From assembly GCF_000611645.1 (NCBI RefSeq), contig NW_014013619.1, positions 6,661 to 51,309 on the forward strand: 44,649 nucleotides of DNA. The letters run 5' to 3'. Positions within the stretch are counted from its first letter, which is position 1. Each line of letters starts with the position of its first letter. A program made the translations under genes and the position numbers. Shown here in pieces: positions 1 to 11,401 of the stretch. Origin of the DNA: Monoraphidium neglectum (taxonomy: Eukaryota; Chlorophyta; Chlorophyceae; Sphaeropleales; Selenastraceae). The notes beneath the pieces are model-generated. The model made no database searches. It was not told the DNA's origin and saw only the letters and a program-made list of their open reading frames with translations.

Positions 1-708
1 CACAACGCTCCCCCTGCCACTCCCCCAACACCCCCCTCAAAGGCCGTCGACTACCGGCTCTCCTCCATCGTCACGCCCCACGCCTTCCTCACCCGCGCCT
101 TCCGCGGCCTACCCGCCCGCGAGGCCGCCCGCGCCGCGCGCGCGCCGGCCGCGGCCGCGGCCGCGGACGCGCTGTTCTACCTGACCTCCTACCTGTCAGA
201 GGCGGCCCTCCTCGAGTACTCGATGCTGCCCTTCGCGCCCAGCGCCGTCGCGGCCTCGGCACTCGCGCTCGCGCACCTGCTGCTCGGCCTGCCCGTCACG
301 TCTGAGGAGCTCCGCGCGCGCAGCGGCTACGGCTGGGAGGACATTACGCTGCCATTCGCCTGGCTGAGGCAGGTCCACGTTGAGGTCTGCCGCGCCGGCG
401 CCAACCGGACGCCCTACGCCGCGTGGACCAAGTTCCTGACCGCCGAGACGCGCTGGGCGGCGGCCGTGCCGCCGCTGCTGTCGTTCGCCGACCCCCGGCT
501 GCCGGAGGTCACCGCGGGCCGCGCCGCCGCGCCCGCGGGCGCGGCGGGCGCGCCGCCGCTTCAGCGGCGGCCGTCGCTGAAGCGGCAGCGCGCGGGCGCG
601 ACGGCGGCGGCGGCGAAGGGCGCAGCGGCCGGGCGGCGCCAGGAGGAGGACGGCGGCGCGGCCGCGGGCGCGCTCGGCGCCTGCGCGCTCTTCTGCCCCA
701 CGCCTTGA
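1..708 (+). CDS. A/B-type cyclin, C-terminal part (5' end outside window)
   Basis: Cell-cycle regulatory subunit that binds a cyclin-dependent kinase in nucleus and cytoplasm. Only the 3' part is present. Frame 1 is open from the window edge to a TGA at 706-708. It reads as the second cyclin box (Cyclin_C): a TPHAFLTRAFRG start, then the helix DALFYLTSYLSEAALLEYSM, then the LPFAPSAVAASALALAHLLL helix, as in cyclin A and B. The last about 65 residues are an Ala/Gly/Arg-rich low-complexity tail. An intron acceptor may lie near 42, because the first 14 codons are Pro/Thr-rich and end in a pyrimidine-rich stretch with AAG. The sequence supports the A/B class but not a choice between A and B. No destruction box can be checked because the N-terminus is missing. 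Confidence 0.85.
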   Translation, partial: HNAPPATPPTPPSKAVDYRLSSIVTPHAFLTRAFRGLPAREAARAARAPAAAAAADALFYLTSYLSEAALLEYSMLPFAPSAVAASALALAHLLLGLPVTSEELRARSGYGWEDITLPFAWLRQVHVEVCRAGANRTPYAAWTKFLTAETRWAAAVPPLLSFADPRLPEVTAGRAAAPAGAAGAPPLQRRPSLKRQRAGATAAAAKGAAAGRRQEEDGGAAAGALGACALFCPTP

Positions 709-3700
709 AGCCCGCCGGCGCGTTGGCGCGCAGAACAGGCTGCGCGCCCGCGCCGACGCCACGCGGCGCGCTGGCGCGCCGCGAGGCGGGGGCCGCGCAG
801 CCGCGCCTCCCGCCCGCATGCCCGCGCCGCCTGCATGCAACGCACACACGCGCACGCACGCGCGCGCCTGCCCGCCCGCCCAGCCGTCGCCGTTTGAGGG
901 CGTGGGGGAACGGAGCGTCGCCGGCGCGCCAAGGCGCTGCCCACGGCGGTCTTTGCGGCTTTGCATGCACACCGCGCGTATTTGTTCAGACGCGAACGCA
1001 CCCGGGTACGCGCATTAGCGACCCCGGGAGTCTGCGTTGCATCCTGGACACCAGGGCACTAAGCTGCCGGTGGGCCTCGCGGCGCCGCTCACAGGCGGCC
1101 CCGCAGCGCCCGCCCGACAGGCGGCCACGGCGCCGCAGCGCGTGGCGGCCCCAGCGGCGCCGGCCGTCCCTGCATGGCACCCCCGAGCGACCGCTTGATC
1201 GGAGAACCGACCCCAAACGCACGCACGCACGCACGCACCTGAAACCCTTGGATTGAATCGGGCCCGGCCGCTCGGGAAGCGAGCCCCCCGTCTGAGTCTT
1301 TCACACGCACTGCTCTGCGACGCCCCGCCGCGCACGCATCGCCGCCGCGCTGCCGCCGTCGAGCGCGCGCGCTTTGCTGTTGCGCGGGGCGCTCGCTGCT
1401 GGTGCGCCCTCGCACGGCGTCGCACCGGCCATACTCACTGATTCGCCCCCAGCACTGCAGCTCGTTCGCAAAGGAAAGGAAGGAAGGCTTTCGGCTTGGC
1501 GCCACGGCCGCGCGGCGTTTTTCGCCGCCCGGCGGATTCGCCAGCCGCCCACGCCCCCTGGGCGCCCGCCGCAGCAGGCAGGCGCCGCGACGAGGCCGCG
1601 CCCCGCGCGGCGGGCGGGGGCCCCGGGGCGCGTGCGAAGCGTGTATGTATGTTTTGCCTGTACATACGACGAGACGACTAGCATGCCATAATACGTATAT
1701 TGCCGCGTGGGCACGGGGGTGTGCGCGGCCCAGGTCGCATACTGCTTCGTTCTGCTCCTGCTGCCGCTCGCTGCATTTGGCGCGAGGAGGGCGCGTCCGA
1801 TTGTTTCCCCAAACCAGCCGCCGGGGGCCGCTGACCCGCGCCCCCGAGCACTCTTCGCCGCGCAACCCTGAACTGTTTCGTTCCCGAGCCGCGCGCGGCG
1901 GCGACGGCAGCGAGGGCGGCCGCTCGCCGAAGCCCCGCCTGCCGCCGCCGCGCGCTCTTCCGCCTTCGAGCTCAACCCATCCCCCTCCCCCCGGGGGTGC
2001 GGCCCGCGCGGCCCCGCCGCGCCGGGCGCCGCGCCTGCCGCGTTCGCGGTGGGAGACCCGTTCTCGTGGCGGCACTTTTGTTCTTTCCCATGGGAGCAGC
2101 ACTCGGCTGTGCTGTGCTGTTCGTGCATTCTCTCTAGCATGGTTCCGCCCCGTGGGTGGGCGGCGCGGCGGCCGGCTGGCCGGCCGTCGCGCGCCTGGGG
2201 CGATACGTACTGCTCAACCGACGCCGCTCTCACGATTGGACCCGCGGGGCCGGTGCTGCCCTGCACCGGCCCTCGGGGCCGCAACCACACACACTGCCGT
2301 TGCCCCGCCGTCGGGCGTCCGGCGGCGCCCCAGGAGCGCGCGCGCGCGAGGGCGGCCCTGCCCGCCCCTGGAGGGGCCCGGCGGTTTCCTGCCTGCCCGG
2401 CCCCGTCTGCCAGCCTCTTGAATGGGGCGCCGCCGGCGCCTGCGCCGTCCGACGCACCGCACTTGTAGCTCCCCGCCTGCGGGCGCGCGCGTCGACGAGC
2501 CCGCGCGCATGCTGGCTTGGCGGCGCAGAGGCCCCCGCGGCCGCCGGCGGATTTTCGGCCGCCGCCTCCTTCGACGGGGCCGGCGTGCCCGCCCGCCCGC
2601 GCCGAATCGTCCTCGGCAATCATAACTCTTCGGCCCTGAGGCGCCGCCAGGGTGCTGCCGCACCGTGTACTAGCAATACTGGCGCACGTGTGGGTGCACG
2701 CGCGCCCCCTGCCCCGCGGCCCCCAGGGCGCCCCAGGGCCTGGCGCCAGTGGCGCGCGCCCGGTGTTGGCGGCCTAGCGACCACCACGCCGCGCGGCGCC
2801 CGAAATAGCGGCTGGCGTTTTTTTACCACGCACTTGATACACAAACTGTGGCCCCGGCCCCGGATCTCTTTCTCAGAGCTTGCTCTCCGGTATCCGTTGC
2901 GCTCCACCCGCGGGACGGCCTCCGAGCCCCTGCCAAACGAACCCCGGCCCGACGCCCGCCGTCAGCCGATGATCTCGCCCAGCCTAAGACAACAGCAGCC
3001 CCCGCCCGCCGCAGAAGGGCCGCGGCGGCGGGCTGCTTGGAACTATTTGCGTCACTCAACCGCCGGCCGCTTGCGAGGCAGCCCAGAACGGGTGCCTCGC
3101 GGCTCAAAAACTGACGTTCTCCGAATGGCAGGGAAAACGCTCCCTCTCGCCTCTTTAGCACGCGCCCGCCCGGACTTGCCTGCGCCTCCGCGCGGGGTCT
3201 CGAATGCAGTTGCGGGGGCGCTCCAGTGCCCCCCAGGGGCTGCGGAGGTTGCGGAAACCAGGGCCGCCCTCGCACCCTCTTAACGAATTGCGGGCCTTGT
3301 CCAACATGCGCGCACGCGGGGCGGCCTTCACGGTCGCCCCAGCCAGGGCGCCGCCCGGCGACCCGCGCTGGCGGCCGGCCCTGCTTGCGGCCCGGCGAAT
3401 CGCCACGCACGCGCGTGTGCAGGCGCGCGCGTGCGCGCGCCGCCGGCGCAAAGGGGGCTGTTGGGCGTGCGGACGGCGGCTCCAGGGGTGCCTTCTGGTG
3501 CGCCCCAAGCGTGACCCCCTGCCCCCCTAGCCTCGAAGCTCGGCGACCGAATCAGCCGCTGCGCACCGGCCTTACCCGCTGCTGATTCCTCGCCCGTCAC
3601 CCACCCACAAATCTCTCCACCGTTGCTATGGAAGGGCCGCTCGCCGCCTGGACGCGCGCACTGCCTCCATGCCCATCCTCCCGCCTGCGCCGCCGGTTGG

Positions 3701-4962
3701 GGCCGAGCGGGCCGGAGCGGCGCCGCGGTTTTGATCCGGCCACACCAGAGACCAGCCCCCACCACGCGCACGGCGCGCACAGATTATAAAAAAAGAATCC
3801 CTGCCCTCTGCTCTCACTGGTTCCGTTGACGCAGCTCCCCTCACCCCTCCCGTCCCCAGCCTCTCAGCGCTGCTTGACACGGCAACCCACACTGTTGGCC
3901 TCCCTTGCGCATCCCCACCCCCCACCCGGCCGCGCGCCCCGCCGCGCGCCTCGCAACTGCGCCGTTGATCGCATCGTTGATTACACTGCCTTGGACCGGT
4001 CGAACGGTCGGCAATCAAACCTCGGACTGGTCCGACGGCGCACGGGCGGGGCTTCCTGCGCCCTGCTGCTGTCCGCCCCCACACCCTGATAGGCCAAGGA
4101 ACCCTGGCCGCCGTGCGCCCCGTCTCGCGCGGCCGACCACCGGCGAACGGCGGCGAGTGCAGGCGCACGCGCGCCTCCCCGCCGCCCCTCGCTGCTAAAT
4201 TGTCTTGCGGTCTGACGAGCGCCGTGCCCTGACCCCCTCATTCCATGCCCGCAGTCCGAGCGTGCGGGCCCCGTTGTGCCGTTGGTCGCCCTTTCTGTGC
4301 AAGTACAAGAAAAACTCTTTGTGCAGAGCGTTGCGCCGACGCGATTGTTGCATCAACAAGCGAGGGATATCGAAACGAGGGGTTTTCACACCAAAGCAAC
4401 AGACCGATCCTTCAAAGGCAAAGGGGCGCGCGCGGCCGACGGGCGCAGGGCGGGCGGCTCCCCCGCCGCCCGGCCCGGCCCGGCCCGGCCGCGCGCGCCG
4501 TCACCCAGCGACTAAATCATTTGAGGGGAAGGGTGCGCGGCGCGGCGCGGCCGGCGGCGCACTGGGCGGGGCCCGGCCGCTCCCGGCCGCGCGCGTGCGT
4601 GCCCTGTGAGTTGGTTGATCCCCCGGCGCGTCCCCAAACAAACTCCCTACCACCTCCTTCCGGCGGCGGCCTCGCCCGGCCTGCCCCGCATGCACTGATT
4701 GCCGACAGAACAGAGATGCTGTAACAACACCTGACCCAGCCTGAGGGCCTGATGTGTGCTTTTGCAGCAGCAGCGCTAGCAGCAGCAGCATTTTTAGCAA
4801 TTCAGCCGGCAGCAAACTGTGGCGAGCCCATGCCGGTTGATAATGAGCAGGGCAGGCGAAGGCCCAACAGGGAGGGCCGCGCTGACGAGGCGCCAGCCAA
4901 CGCCGGGGCCGCAGCATAGGGCGTAACAGCGCGGCCGGCACCCCGGGGCCCCTGCAGCCGCG
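709..4962. other. GC-rich gene-free interval between convergent genes
   Basis: I find no coding region I can defend in these 4.25 kb. The many overlapping open frames are shadows of very high GC: all frames open, Arg/Ala/Pro-rich, no domains, mostly without ATG. The cyclin gene on the left and the LSm10-like gene on the right converge into it, so both 3' UTRs must end here. The only TGTAA I see on the + strand is at 4720-4724. An AT-rich island at 3781-3800 (ttataaaaaaag) stands out from the background and could be a core promoter, but no gene follows it that I can recognise. A short GCAC tandem repeat sits near 1217-1238. Confidence 0.5.
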
Positions 4963-6311
4963 TCAGCTGCCGGGGTCCCCGCCGCCGCCGCCGCTGCCCT
5001 CAGCGCCAGCCCCGCCGCCCGCTGCCCTTCCTGCCTCTGGCGCGCCCGCTGCGCCCGCCGCGCCCGCGCCCTTGCCCAGCCGCCCGTGGCGTTTGTTCAG
5101 CAGCTCCATGGCCGCCTGCCTGCGCTGCTTCTTGAGCCCCTCGATCTGCGGCGGGGGGAGCGGCACGCCGCGCACACCAGCCCAGCGTGAGGGTGGGCGC
5201 AGCAGACCAAGGAGGGCAGCACCGTACACGCACAAAGCACATAAAATAGGCAGCGCCGAGGCACGCACGCGCACGATTAGCGGCCCTGCCACGCGAGGTG
5301 CTTCCTTCCTCAGAGGTGCACCCCATTTCAAAGGGGCCCGTGCAGGCCGGTGGCCGCGGCAAGAAGTGACACCCAGCAGCAGCTCACGTGGGAGTCGACG
5401 GCTGCAACAGGATCCAGCTGCCGCGGCAAGTGCACCAGCCGCAGCAAGCGCCCCTGCGACGCGGCCCGCGGCGGGAGCGGGGTGTGGTGCGCACGCTGGT
5501 GAGCGAGGGGAGGGCGGTGCCGGCGGCGCCGGCGGGGTACACATTATGCGCGGGCCGCACGCGCGCCCCGATATGGCGGCGAAGGGAAGGGGGAGAGGGC
5601 GGGGGGGGGGGGGGTTGCGGACCTTGATAAAAAGGACCGGGTAGGCACAGGACGCGCCCTGGGACCAAGACAGGTGGTGGCGGGGCGTAAGCAGCGGCGC
5701 GGCGCGAAGTGGGATTGGTTTGTTGTTGGGGACGCAGGAAGGTGGCGAGCGCCGTGGGCGCTCCCACGCGGCAACCGGCCCGGCTCGAGGCAGAGCGCCC
5801 TGCGCCCGGCGGCGATGGCGCCGCCGCTGCCGCCTGGGCGGGCTGGCCCGGCGGGCCCTCTCCGACGGGCGGCTGGGGCGGCCAGCGTGAGGCAGGGCCG
5901 AGGCGGCTTCGCGGCATGCACGCCCGCAAGCGTGCCGCCAGCGTGCGCGCTGTCGCCTGGGCAGGCGCCCTAGTCGGTGGCCACCCACCTGAACAGGTTG
6001 CCAAGTAGCATTCTCTACGAATATGCTGCGATTGGGGCAAGGGAGCGGCGGCACGGCAGCGTTCAGGCCAGGCGCGCAACGCAGCAGCAGCGCAGCACAC
6101 ACGCTCCCCTTGCTGGGTCACACCCAGTCATCGCGGCACTGGTGGCTGCTCACTTCATGTTGTCATCTACCGACGTCAACTTGCCCGTTATGATGGTGTC
6201 ATTCCGCAGCTCGAATATGAGCTTGCGGCCTTGGACGGCATGCAGCAGGGCGATCAGGGAAGTGCACGCCTTTGGCGCAAAGCGCCGCCGCCGGTCCTGA
6301 GTGTCTGACAT
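4963..6311 (-). CDS. LSm10-like Sm-fold protein (U7 snRNP type)
   Basis: Sm-fold protein; animal LSm10 replaces SmD1 in the U7 snRNP that cuts replication-dependent histone pre-mRNAs. Five exons on the minus strand join in phase: 6311-6154, 6025-5989, 5658-5623, 5453-5388 and 5145-4963, giving about 159 residues. The start is the ATG at 6311 (MSDTQDRRRR). Sm1 reads LLHAVQGRKLIFELRNDTII followed by SVDDNMNIFVENA. Sm2 reads VLFIKGRLLRLVHLP, built across exons 3 and 4, which matches LSm10 (LF-x-x-GR-x-x-R-x-VH-x-P). The C-terminus is a basic helix and then a Gly/Ala-rich tail ending DPGS. Exons of 37 and 36 nt are unusually small. Exon 3 uses a weaker GTCCGC donor. The 5' UTR may contain an intron (acceptor just upstream near 6325). 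Another SmD-like LSm is the alternative. Confidence 0.75.
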
Positions 6312-8689
6312 GCCGGCAGCGTGCTGGAACAAAAGCCTCTAATGCACAAAATTCTACTTCATACACGCGTTGTCTGTGACGGTTGCTATCATACAAGATG
6401 TACTGTAGCGGAGATCGCGCTCAAGATCTGACAGGCATGTGACCTCCAAGTATCCAGAAAAGGTTCAACCCGAGAAATTTAGCGTTGTTATATACGACAA
6501 CTTACCATGCAAGGTTCTCCCAATCACATGCATATCATACCGGAAGCCTCGAAACGAAACCGTGTTTGCACCAAAGGAATAGTTGTTACCATATAGGGAT
6601 TTTTGTTGACTTCGCGCGCGCCCGCCCCCCGGCGCCGCCCGGCCCCCCGGCCGCAGCCGGTCTGTGACCGTTTTGTTTTGGGGAGACGCGAGCGTTGTGT
6701 GTGGCGGCGCCGGAGGGGCGAGGCCGCAGGTCGGGCGCGCCCGCCGGATGCCCACCCGCACAAGGGTCTCTCTTCGTGTGTCGAACAGTTGACAGTATTG
6801 TGGTTCCTTACATCAAGAACCGCATGTAGAGTCGCACAGCACACGCAATTCGGCGTTCGCGGCGTTCCGCTGTGCTGCTCGCAGTGCCGAGCTGGGCACA
6901 AGCAAACCTCGCCGAAGTCGCCGTTGCCCACCCCGCGCACAGCTCGCAGTTTCGCATTCTGCACTACCCTGAACGCGGTTGCTGTGATATTCCTTGGAAT
7001 GAGCTGATGGCGTTTTTTGCAGTTACCAAGCAAGGCTTATCAACCCCAACTCTACTGACACGGCAACCGCACGCCAAGGCAGTAACAGCAGCACCCAACC
7101 AGGCACAGCAGAGGCACCAACATCAATGCAGCACACAGCCCAAATAAAGCGCAGTTCCTGTAGCTGCAGCCGGCTGCCTGGGCACAAGCAGTATTCCCTC
7201 AAGGATTTTTGCGCAAGCTCCCGTCAAGCCGCTCTTGGCGCTGGTTCACCATTTTCCGTGATTGTGACAGCAGCTTTAGCATACGTGACGACAGAAACAG
7301 TTGATGCAGCTGGAAGCAAAGCCTGAAATTGAGTTTCCTGGTGGATGCAGCAGCAACCATCGCCATCGCCGCACCCGTGCCCGGATTTGGTGCCCCGCGT
7401 GCGAGCGTGTTCGCGGCCATACGAGGTGTGGCATGCGCGTTAACTCTGTCGCCCATGTGTGGGTGTGCATAGATGCCATTCAGGCCCCCTTTAGTGCAAA
7501 TAGGGTCGCAGCTGTCTGTGAAACAAGGATGGGCTTGGGCGACTACTCACACGCTTGAAGCTGTGCGGGCAGTACGACAGGGGGCGGTGAGAATGGGCGT
7601 CGCCGGCTGGAGGGTTTAACAGCATGTTGGCGGTCGGGGGTTTTGAATCATATCCTGCCGCTCGCCCATCGGTGGCACAACACACGCTTTATACAAGCCG
7701 CCAAATGTGACGTGTGCATATCAAGAGCACAAACCAGCAACCAAGGGGCGTAGCAGGTGTGTCATGGGATGGCAACGTGAGGGGCCGCCGACGGCTGTGG
7801 GAGCAGCCCGTAGGAGGGGTGCATGCAGCGTGTCGCGTACCAGGATGAGTGATGCCAGGCGGGCGTGCATGAGGTTACTGCAAACGCACGTGCCGCATGT
7901 GTTGCGCGCGTCCAGCGGTGGAGAGCGCGCGGATGCAGCAAGCGCGCGCGCGTCGCGCGCAAGGGGAAGGTTCGCATATCGCATGCGCCACGCGAGAGCG
8001 CTCAAAAAGCTCCAATGGTAATCAAGACTAAGAGCTGCGCTACCTAGCCCGCATCCCAACAAATCAGATTCAACAATTAAGTCCCAAGCGTCCCGAGTGG
8101 CATGGGCAGGGTCCAAGGCACGGTCGCGCGCCTGCGCTGCGCTGTTCAATCTTCATCACCTGAGAGCTGCCGTGTTTCAGGCATGCAGGTGCTGCTGAGC
8201 ACACGATTTTTTGCACCCCAGCATGTGCCTTGCATGCCGGCAGCCTAGCTGCCGCATTGCATCACCAGGCGTGCGCACTCGCGGAAAGCGGTGTCGGCAA
8301 CAGCGGAGCGCAATCAAGGAGGTGCAGCTCTATTCAACAACCAACACAGGTCAAGACCTGCGACGCGTGGCGGCACAAAAGCAGGGCGCGCCGTCACTCG
8401 GACACGAATGTTGCCGGGGGTCGCAGCAACGGCAGCCATGGCCGCAAATCATGCACGTGGCGCACTGCAGCAGCTGCAAGCCCAGGCTGCTCAGTGGGCG
8501 CTGGGCAGTTGACAAAGGAATACATGAAATGCAGAGGTATTGGTTCGTCCAGGGGCTAAGGATTGGCAACGGCGGCGCCTGCACTTTGGTGGCCGCTATT
8601 TAAGATCCAAAGGAAGCCATACCCAGCAGCCGGCCCCTCCACAAATCCCGGCTAGCCAGCCTGCCCGGTGTGCGGCGCGTATCTGCAGC
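6312..8689. other. Intergenic: LSm10-like promoter and 3' flank of the coiled-coil gene
   Basis: This stretch holds the upstream region of the LSm10-like gene (from 6312) and the 3' flank of the coiled-coil gene, whose stop is at 8690. It contains AT-richer islands, for example 6340-6560, that fit promoter sequence. No open frame here shows a recognisable domain or splice-compatible continuation. A minus-strand TGTAA at 6812-6808 is nearly 1.9 kb below the coiled-coil stop, so I do not assign it. I see no RNA gene. Confidence 0.45.
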
Positions 8690-10682
8690 CTACTGCCGAA
8701 CACGGGCGCCGTCGTCGCCCGGCCCGCCCGCCGGCCAGCCCAGGGCCGGCCCCTCGAAGCGGCGGCCGCGGCGGGGGTCCGCCGCGCTGGTCTCGGTCGC
8801 GCCGAGCAGGGGCGAGGGCGGCCACCAGCGCGCCTCCCCCAGGAACGGCTGCAGCTGTGGCAGCTCCAACTTGGACGGCGCGCGGCCGCCGCTGGCCCCT
8901 CCCCCGCCCGCACCGCCGCTGCCGCGGCAGCAGCTCCCATCGCCAGAGGACGCGGCGTCAGCAGCCGGCGCCACGGCAGCGGAGGAGCGGTTGCGCATCG
9001 GCACAGGTGCAGCGGAGCCATCGGCGCCGCGGTTGCCGGGGGCGCTTGAGGTGCGGCTGGGCCCAGAGGGGGAACGCGTGTCCAGGAATGTGTCGGTGTC
9101 GCTGTCGCAATCCGATCCTTCTTGGGAATCCGATAGCCAATGAGGGTGCGCGTCCTGCCACTGATGAAGGCAGGTGTCGTCCCAGGACTGCTGCGGCTGC
9201 CGCCGCTGCTGCCGCCTGCGCCGCGGCGACGGCGGGAGCGGCAGCGGCGACCGCCGGCTCGGCGCCTCGTGCATATGCTGACGCTGCAGCCCCTGCCCGT
9301 GCTGCCGCTGCTGCCGCTCCTGCTGCTGCTGGCGCCGCAGCTCCTGGTCTTCCTGCTGCAGGTGCTGCCGCAGCCACGCCTCCTGCTGCCGCCTGCGGTC
9401 CCAATCTAACGGCGACACCCCCCACCCCTCGTCCCCCACACCAACCCCCGCCACACCGGCGACCTCCGCCGCCCCGCCGCCGCCCCCGCTGCTGCGCGCC
9501 ACCGGCGCGACCGCCGCCAGCGCCCTGTGCGCCGCCGCCACCGCCGCCTCGCGCCTCGCCACATCAGCCTCTTGGGCTCCGACCGCTGCGCGCGCCGCGC
9601 GCAGCGCCGCCGCGTCGCGCTCGATGCGCCGCTGCGCCTCGGCCGCCGCCGCCTCATCGTCAACCAGCGCCTGCCAGGCGTCCTCCAGCGCGCCAAGGCG
9701 CATCGCAACCTCGGACGCGCGCGCGTCCAAGGATCTGCGCAGGTGCAGCAGCTCGAGGCGCTGCTGGGTGGCGGCTGCCTCCCGCCGGTGCGCGGCTCCC
9801 TCCACGCGCAGCCGCTCCGCCGCAAGCGCGGCCCGCGCGGCGCGCAGCGAGCGCCGTGCGGCGCGGAGCGCTGCGGCGCGGGCGCGGAGGCGCGCGGAGG
9901 CGCCGGCGAGCGCGGCGGCGCTTGGCGCGGCGGGGACACAGTGGTGGCCGGCGCGGCCGCGGTGGGCGCGCAGCTGATGCGGGGTCTGGCCGGCGTCCGT
10001 GTAGTGGGTGTAGCCGACTAGATGAGATGAACCCTGTGCTTGGCCCGCCAGGCATGAGCCGATCGCGCGCCGCCTGCCACGCATCAGGTGCCCCGTCGCG
10101 CCGGCCCCGCCGCCGCTGCTGCTGCTGCGCCCGCGCCCGCGCGGCGCGGCGCCCGTCTGCAGCAGGGCGCCGGGCGCGCTGACGCCGCGACGGCGAGGGC
10201 GCGGCGGCGCCGCTTCGAATGCGGGCGCGTCGGGCGGGGCGCCGTAATCAGACCAGGCGCCCCCGAAATCTGTTGATTCGTCCTGATTTTGATCAACGCC
10301 TGAGGACGCATCATTATCTTCATACCAGCCGCCCTCTCCATCCTCATCATCGCCGTTTCCAGAATAGCCCTCGGCGCCGCCGCAGCGCGTGAGGGAGGAG
10401 GCGCTGCATGAGACGTCCTCCGCCCGCCACCAGCGCCGCAGCAGCGGGGGCGCGTTTGCGGCGCGGCGCGCGACGCAGGCGGGCGCCGTCGGGGCGCGCT
10501 GCGGCGTGCATGCTGCCTCGACGGCGCATGCGCCTGCGTTGGACAAGACTGTACCCTCGGCTGTGGGAACACCAAGAGGTAGGCGGCAGAAGGGCAGACC
10601 CAGCCATGCGCCGACCACCAGTATAAAGCGCGCCAGGATTACCGCCGGCACAAGCGCCTGTGAGGAGGACGGACGGACGCAT
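8690..10682 (-). CDS. Unrecognised coiled-coil protein with acidic N-terminal region
   Basis: I do not recognise a family. A long minus-strand frame ends at 8690. Its first in-frame ATG lies deep in the protein, so I infer a short first exon, ATG 10682 to 10643, joined in phase across an 82 nt GT-AG intron to 10560-8690, giving about 636 residues. In order: a Cys/Ala-rich N-terminus; an acidic stretch (GDDEDGEGGWYEDND, then DQNQDESTDFGG); an Arg/Gly/Ser-rich segment; a helical Ala/Arg/Glu/Leu-rich region at roughly residues 230-365 with heptad-like spacing, likely a coiled coil; a Gln-rich segment; and a Ser/Asp stretch near DSQEGSDCDSDTDTF. No signal peptide or membrane segment is visible. 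It could be a structural or scaffolding protein, but that is a guess from composition. The frame is well supported; the first exon less so. Confidence 0.6.
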
Positions 10683-11401
10683 GCTTTGGCTATGTGCGTT
10701 GCCGCCACTGGCCGGCTAGTTGGTTGTGCCGCTGCCCGCTGCCGCCGCCGCAGCTGCTGATGCAGCTCTGACACGCCCCCTGCAATGCAGCTTTGACGCT
10801 CATTCAACACTCTGTGACGTTTCCAAAGTCTCTACGGTGGAGAAAAGCCATGCAAGCCCGCTGAACCCTCTGAAAGTAGCTTTGCTGACCAGGACCGAAT
10901 TTGCACCCCCTGCGCACCAGGTAAAGAGGCCACAGGATCGCAAAATAAGCGTAGAGCAGCGCGCAGCGCGCCATCGTTGAGCTGCGTGGCCGTTTGCAGA
11001 AACCGTGCGCAACAACGCAGCTAGTATTTCATGGTTAGTCTCCTGATATCTCATCGTTGGCGCAACATTATACAGCTGAGTAGGGGCCAGTTGCAAGGCG
11101 TGTCACCACTGGCGCGCTGCGCCTCTTCATTACCGGGGTGCACTGCCTGGCCCTGGGCATGTGTGCGTCATCAGGGCCTGGGGCGTACCCGCTTCCCCTG
11201 CAGCTCCATCCCGTGTTCTGATGCGCTGAGGGACCACCTTGAAATGAGCCTCCATCGTGCATGCACCCGGTCTCCAACCTGATGCACCACCCAAAACCCC
11301 TCCCAGGCGCGACCACTGCCAACCTGCCCTACCCCTCTATCGGACTCCCACATCCCACCGCACCCCGCACCACACGCCCCAGGCCGACCTAGGCGCAGTT
11401 G
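10683..11401. other. Intergenic: coiled-coil gene promoter and SET gene 3' flank
   Basis: This 719 bp region lies between the inferred start of the coiled-coil gene (10682) and the stop codon of the SET gene (11402), both on the minus strand. It must contain the 3' UTR of the SET gene and the promoter of the coiled-coil gene. I see no convincing open frame, no TGTAA on the minus strand and no clear TATA box. Composition is moderate in GC, with AT-richer stretches around 10790-11080. Confidence 0.4.

Noticed and set aside
1089..2623. Long overlapping open frames on both strands (up to 440 codons)
   Set aside because: All frames are open together because of GC content; proteins are Arg/Ala/Pro/Gly-rich without motifs, and starts are mostly non-ATG.
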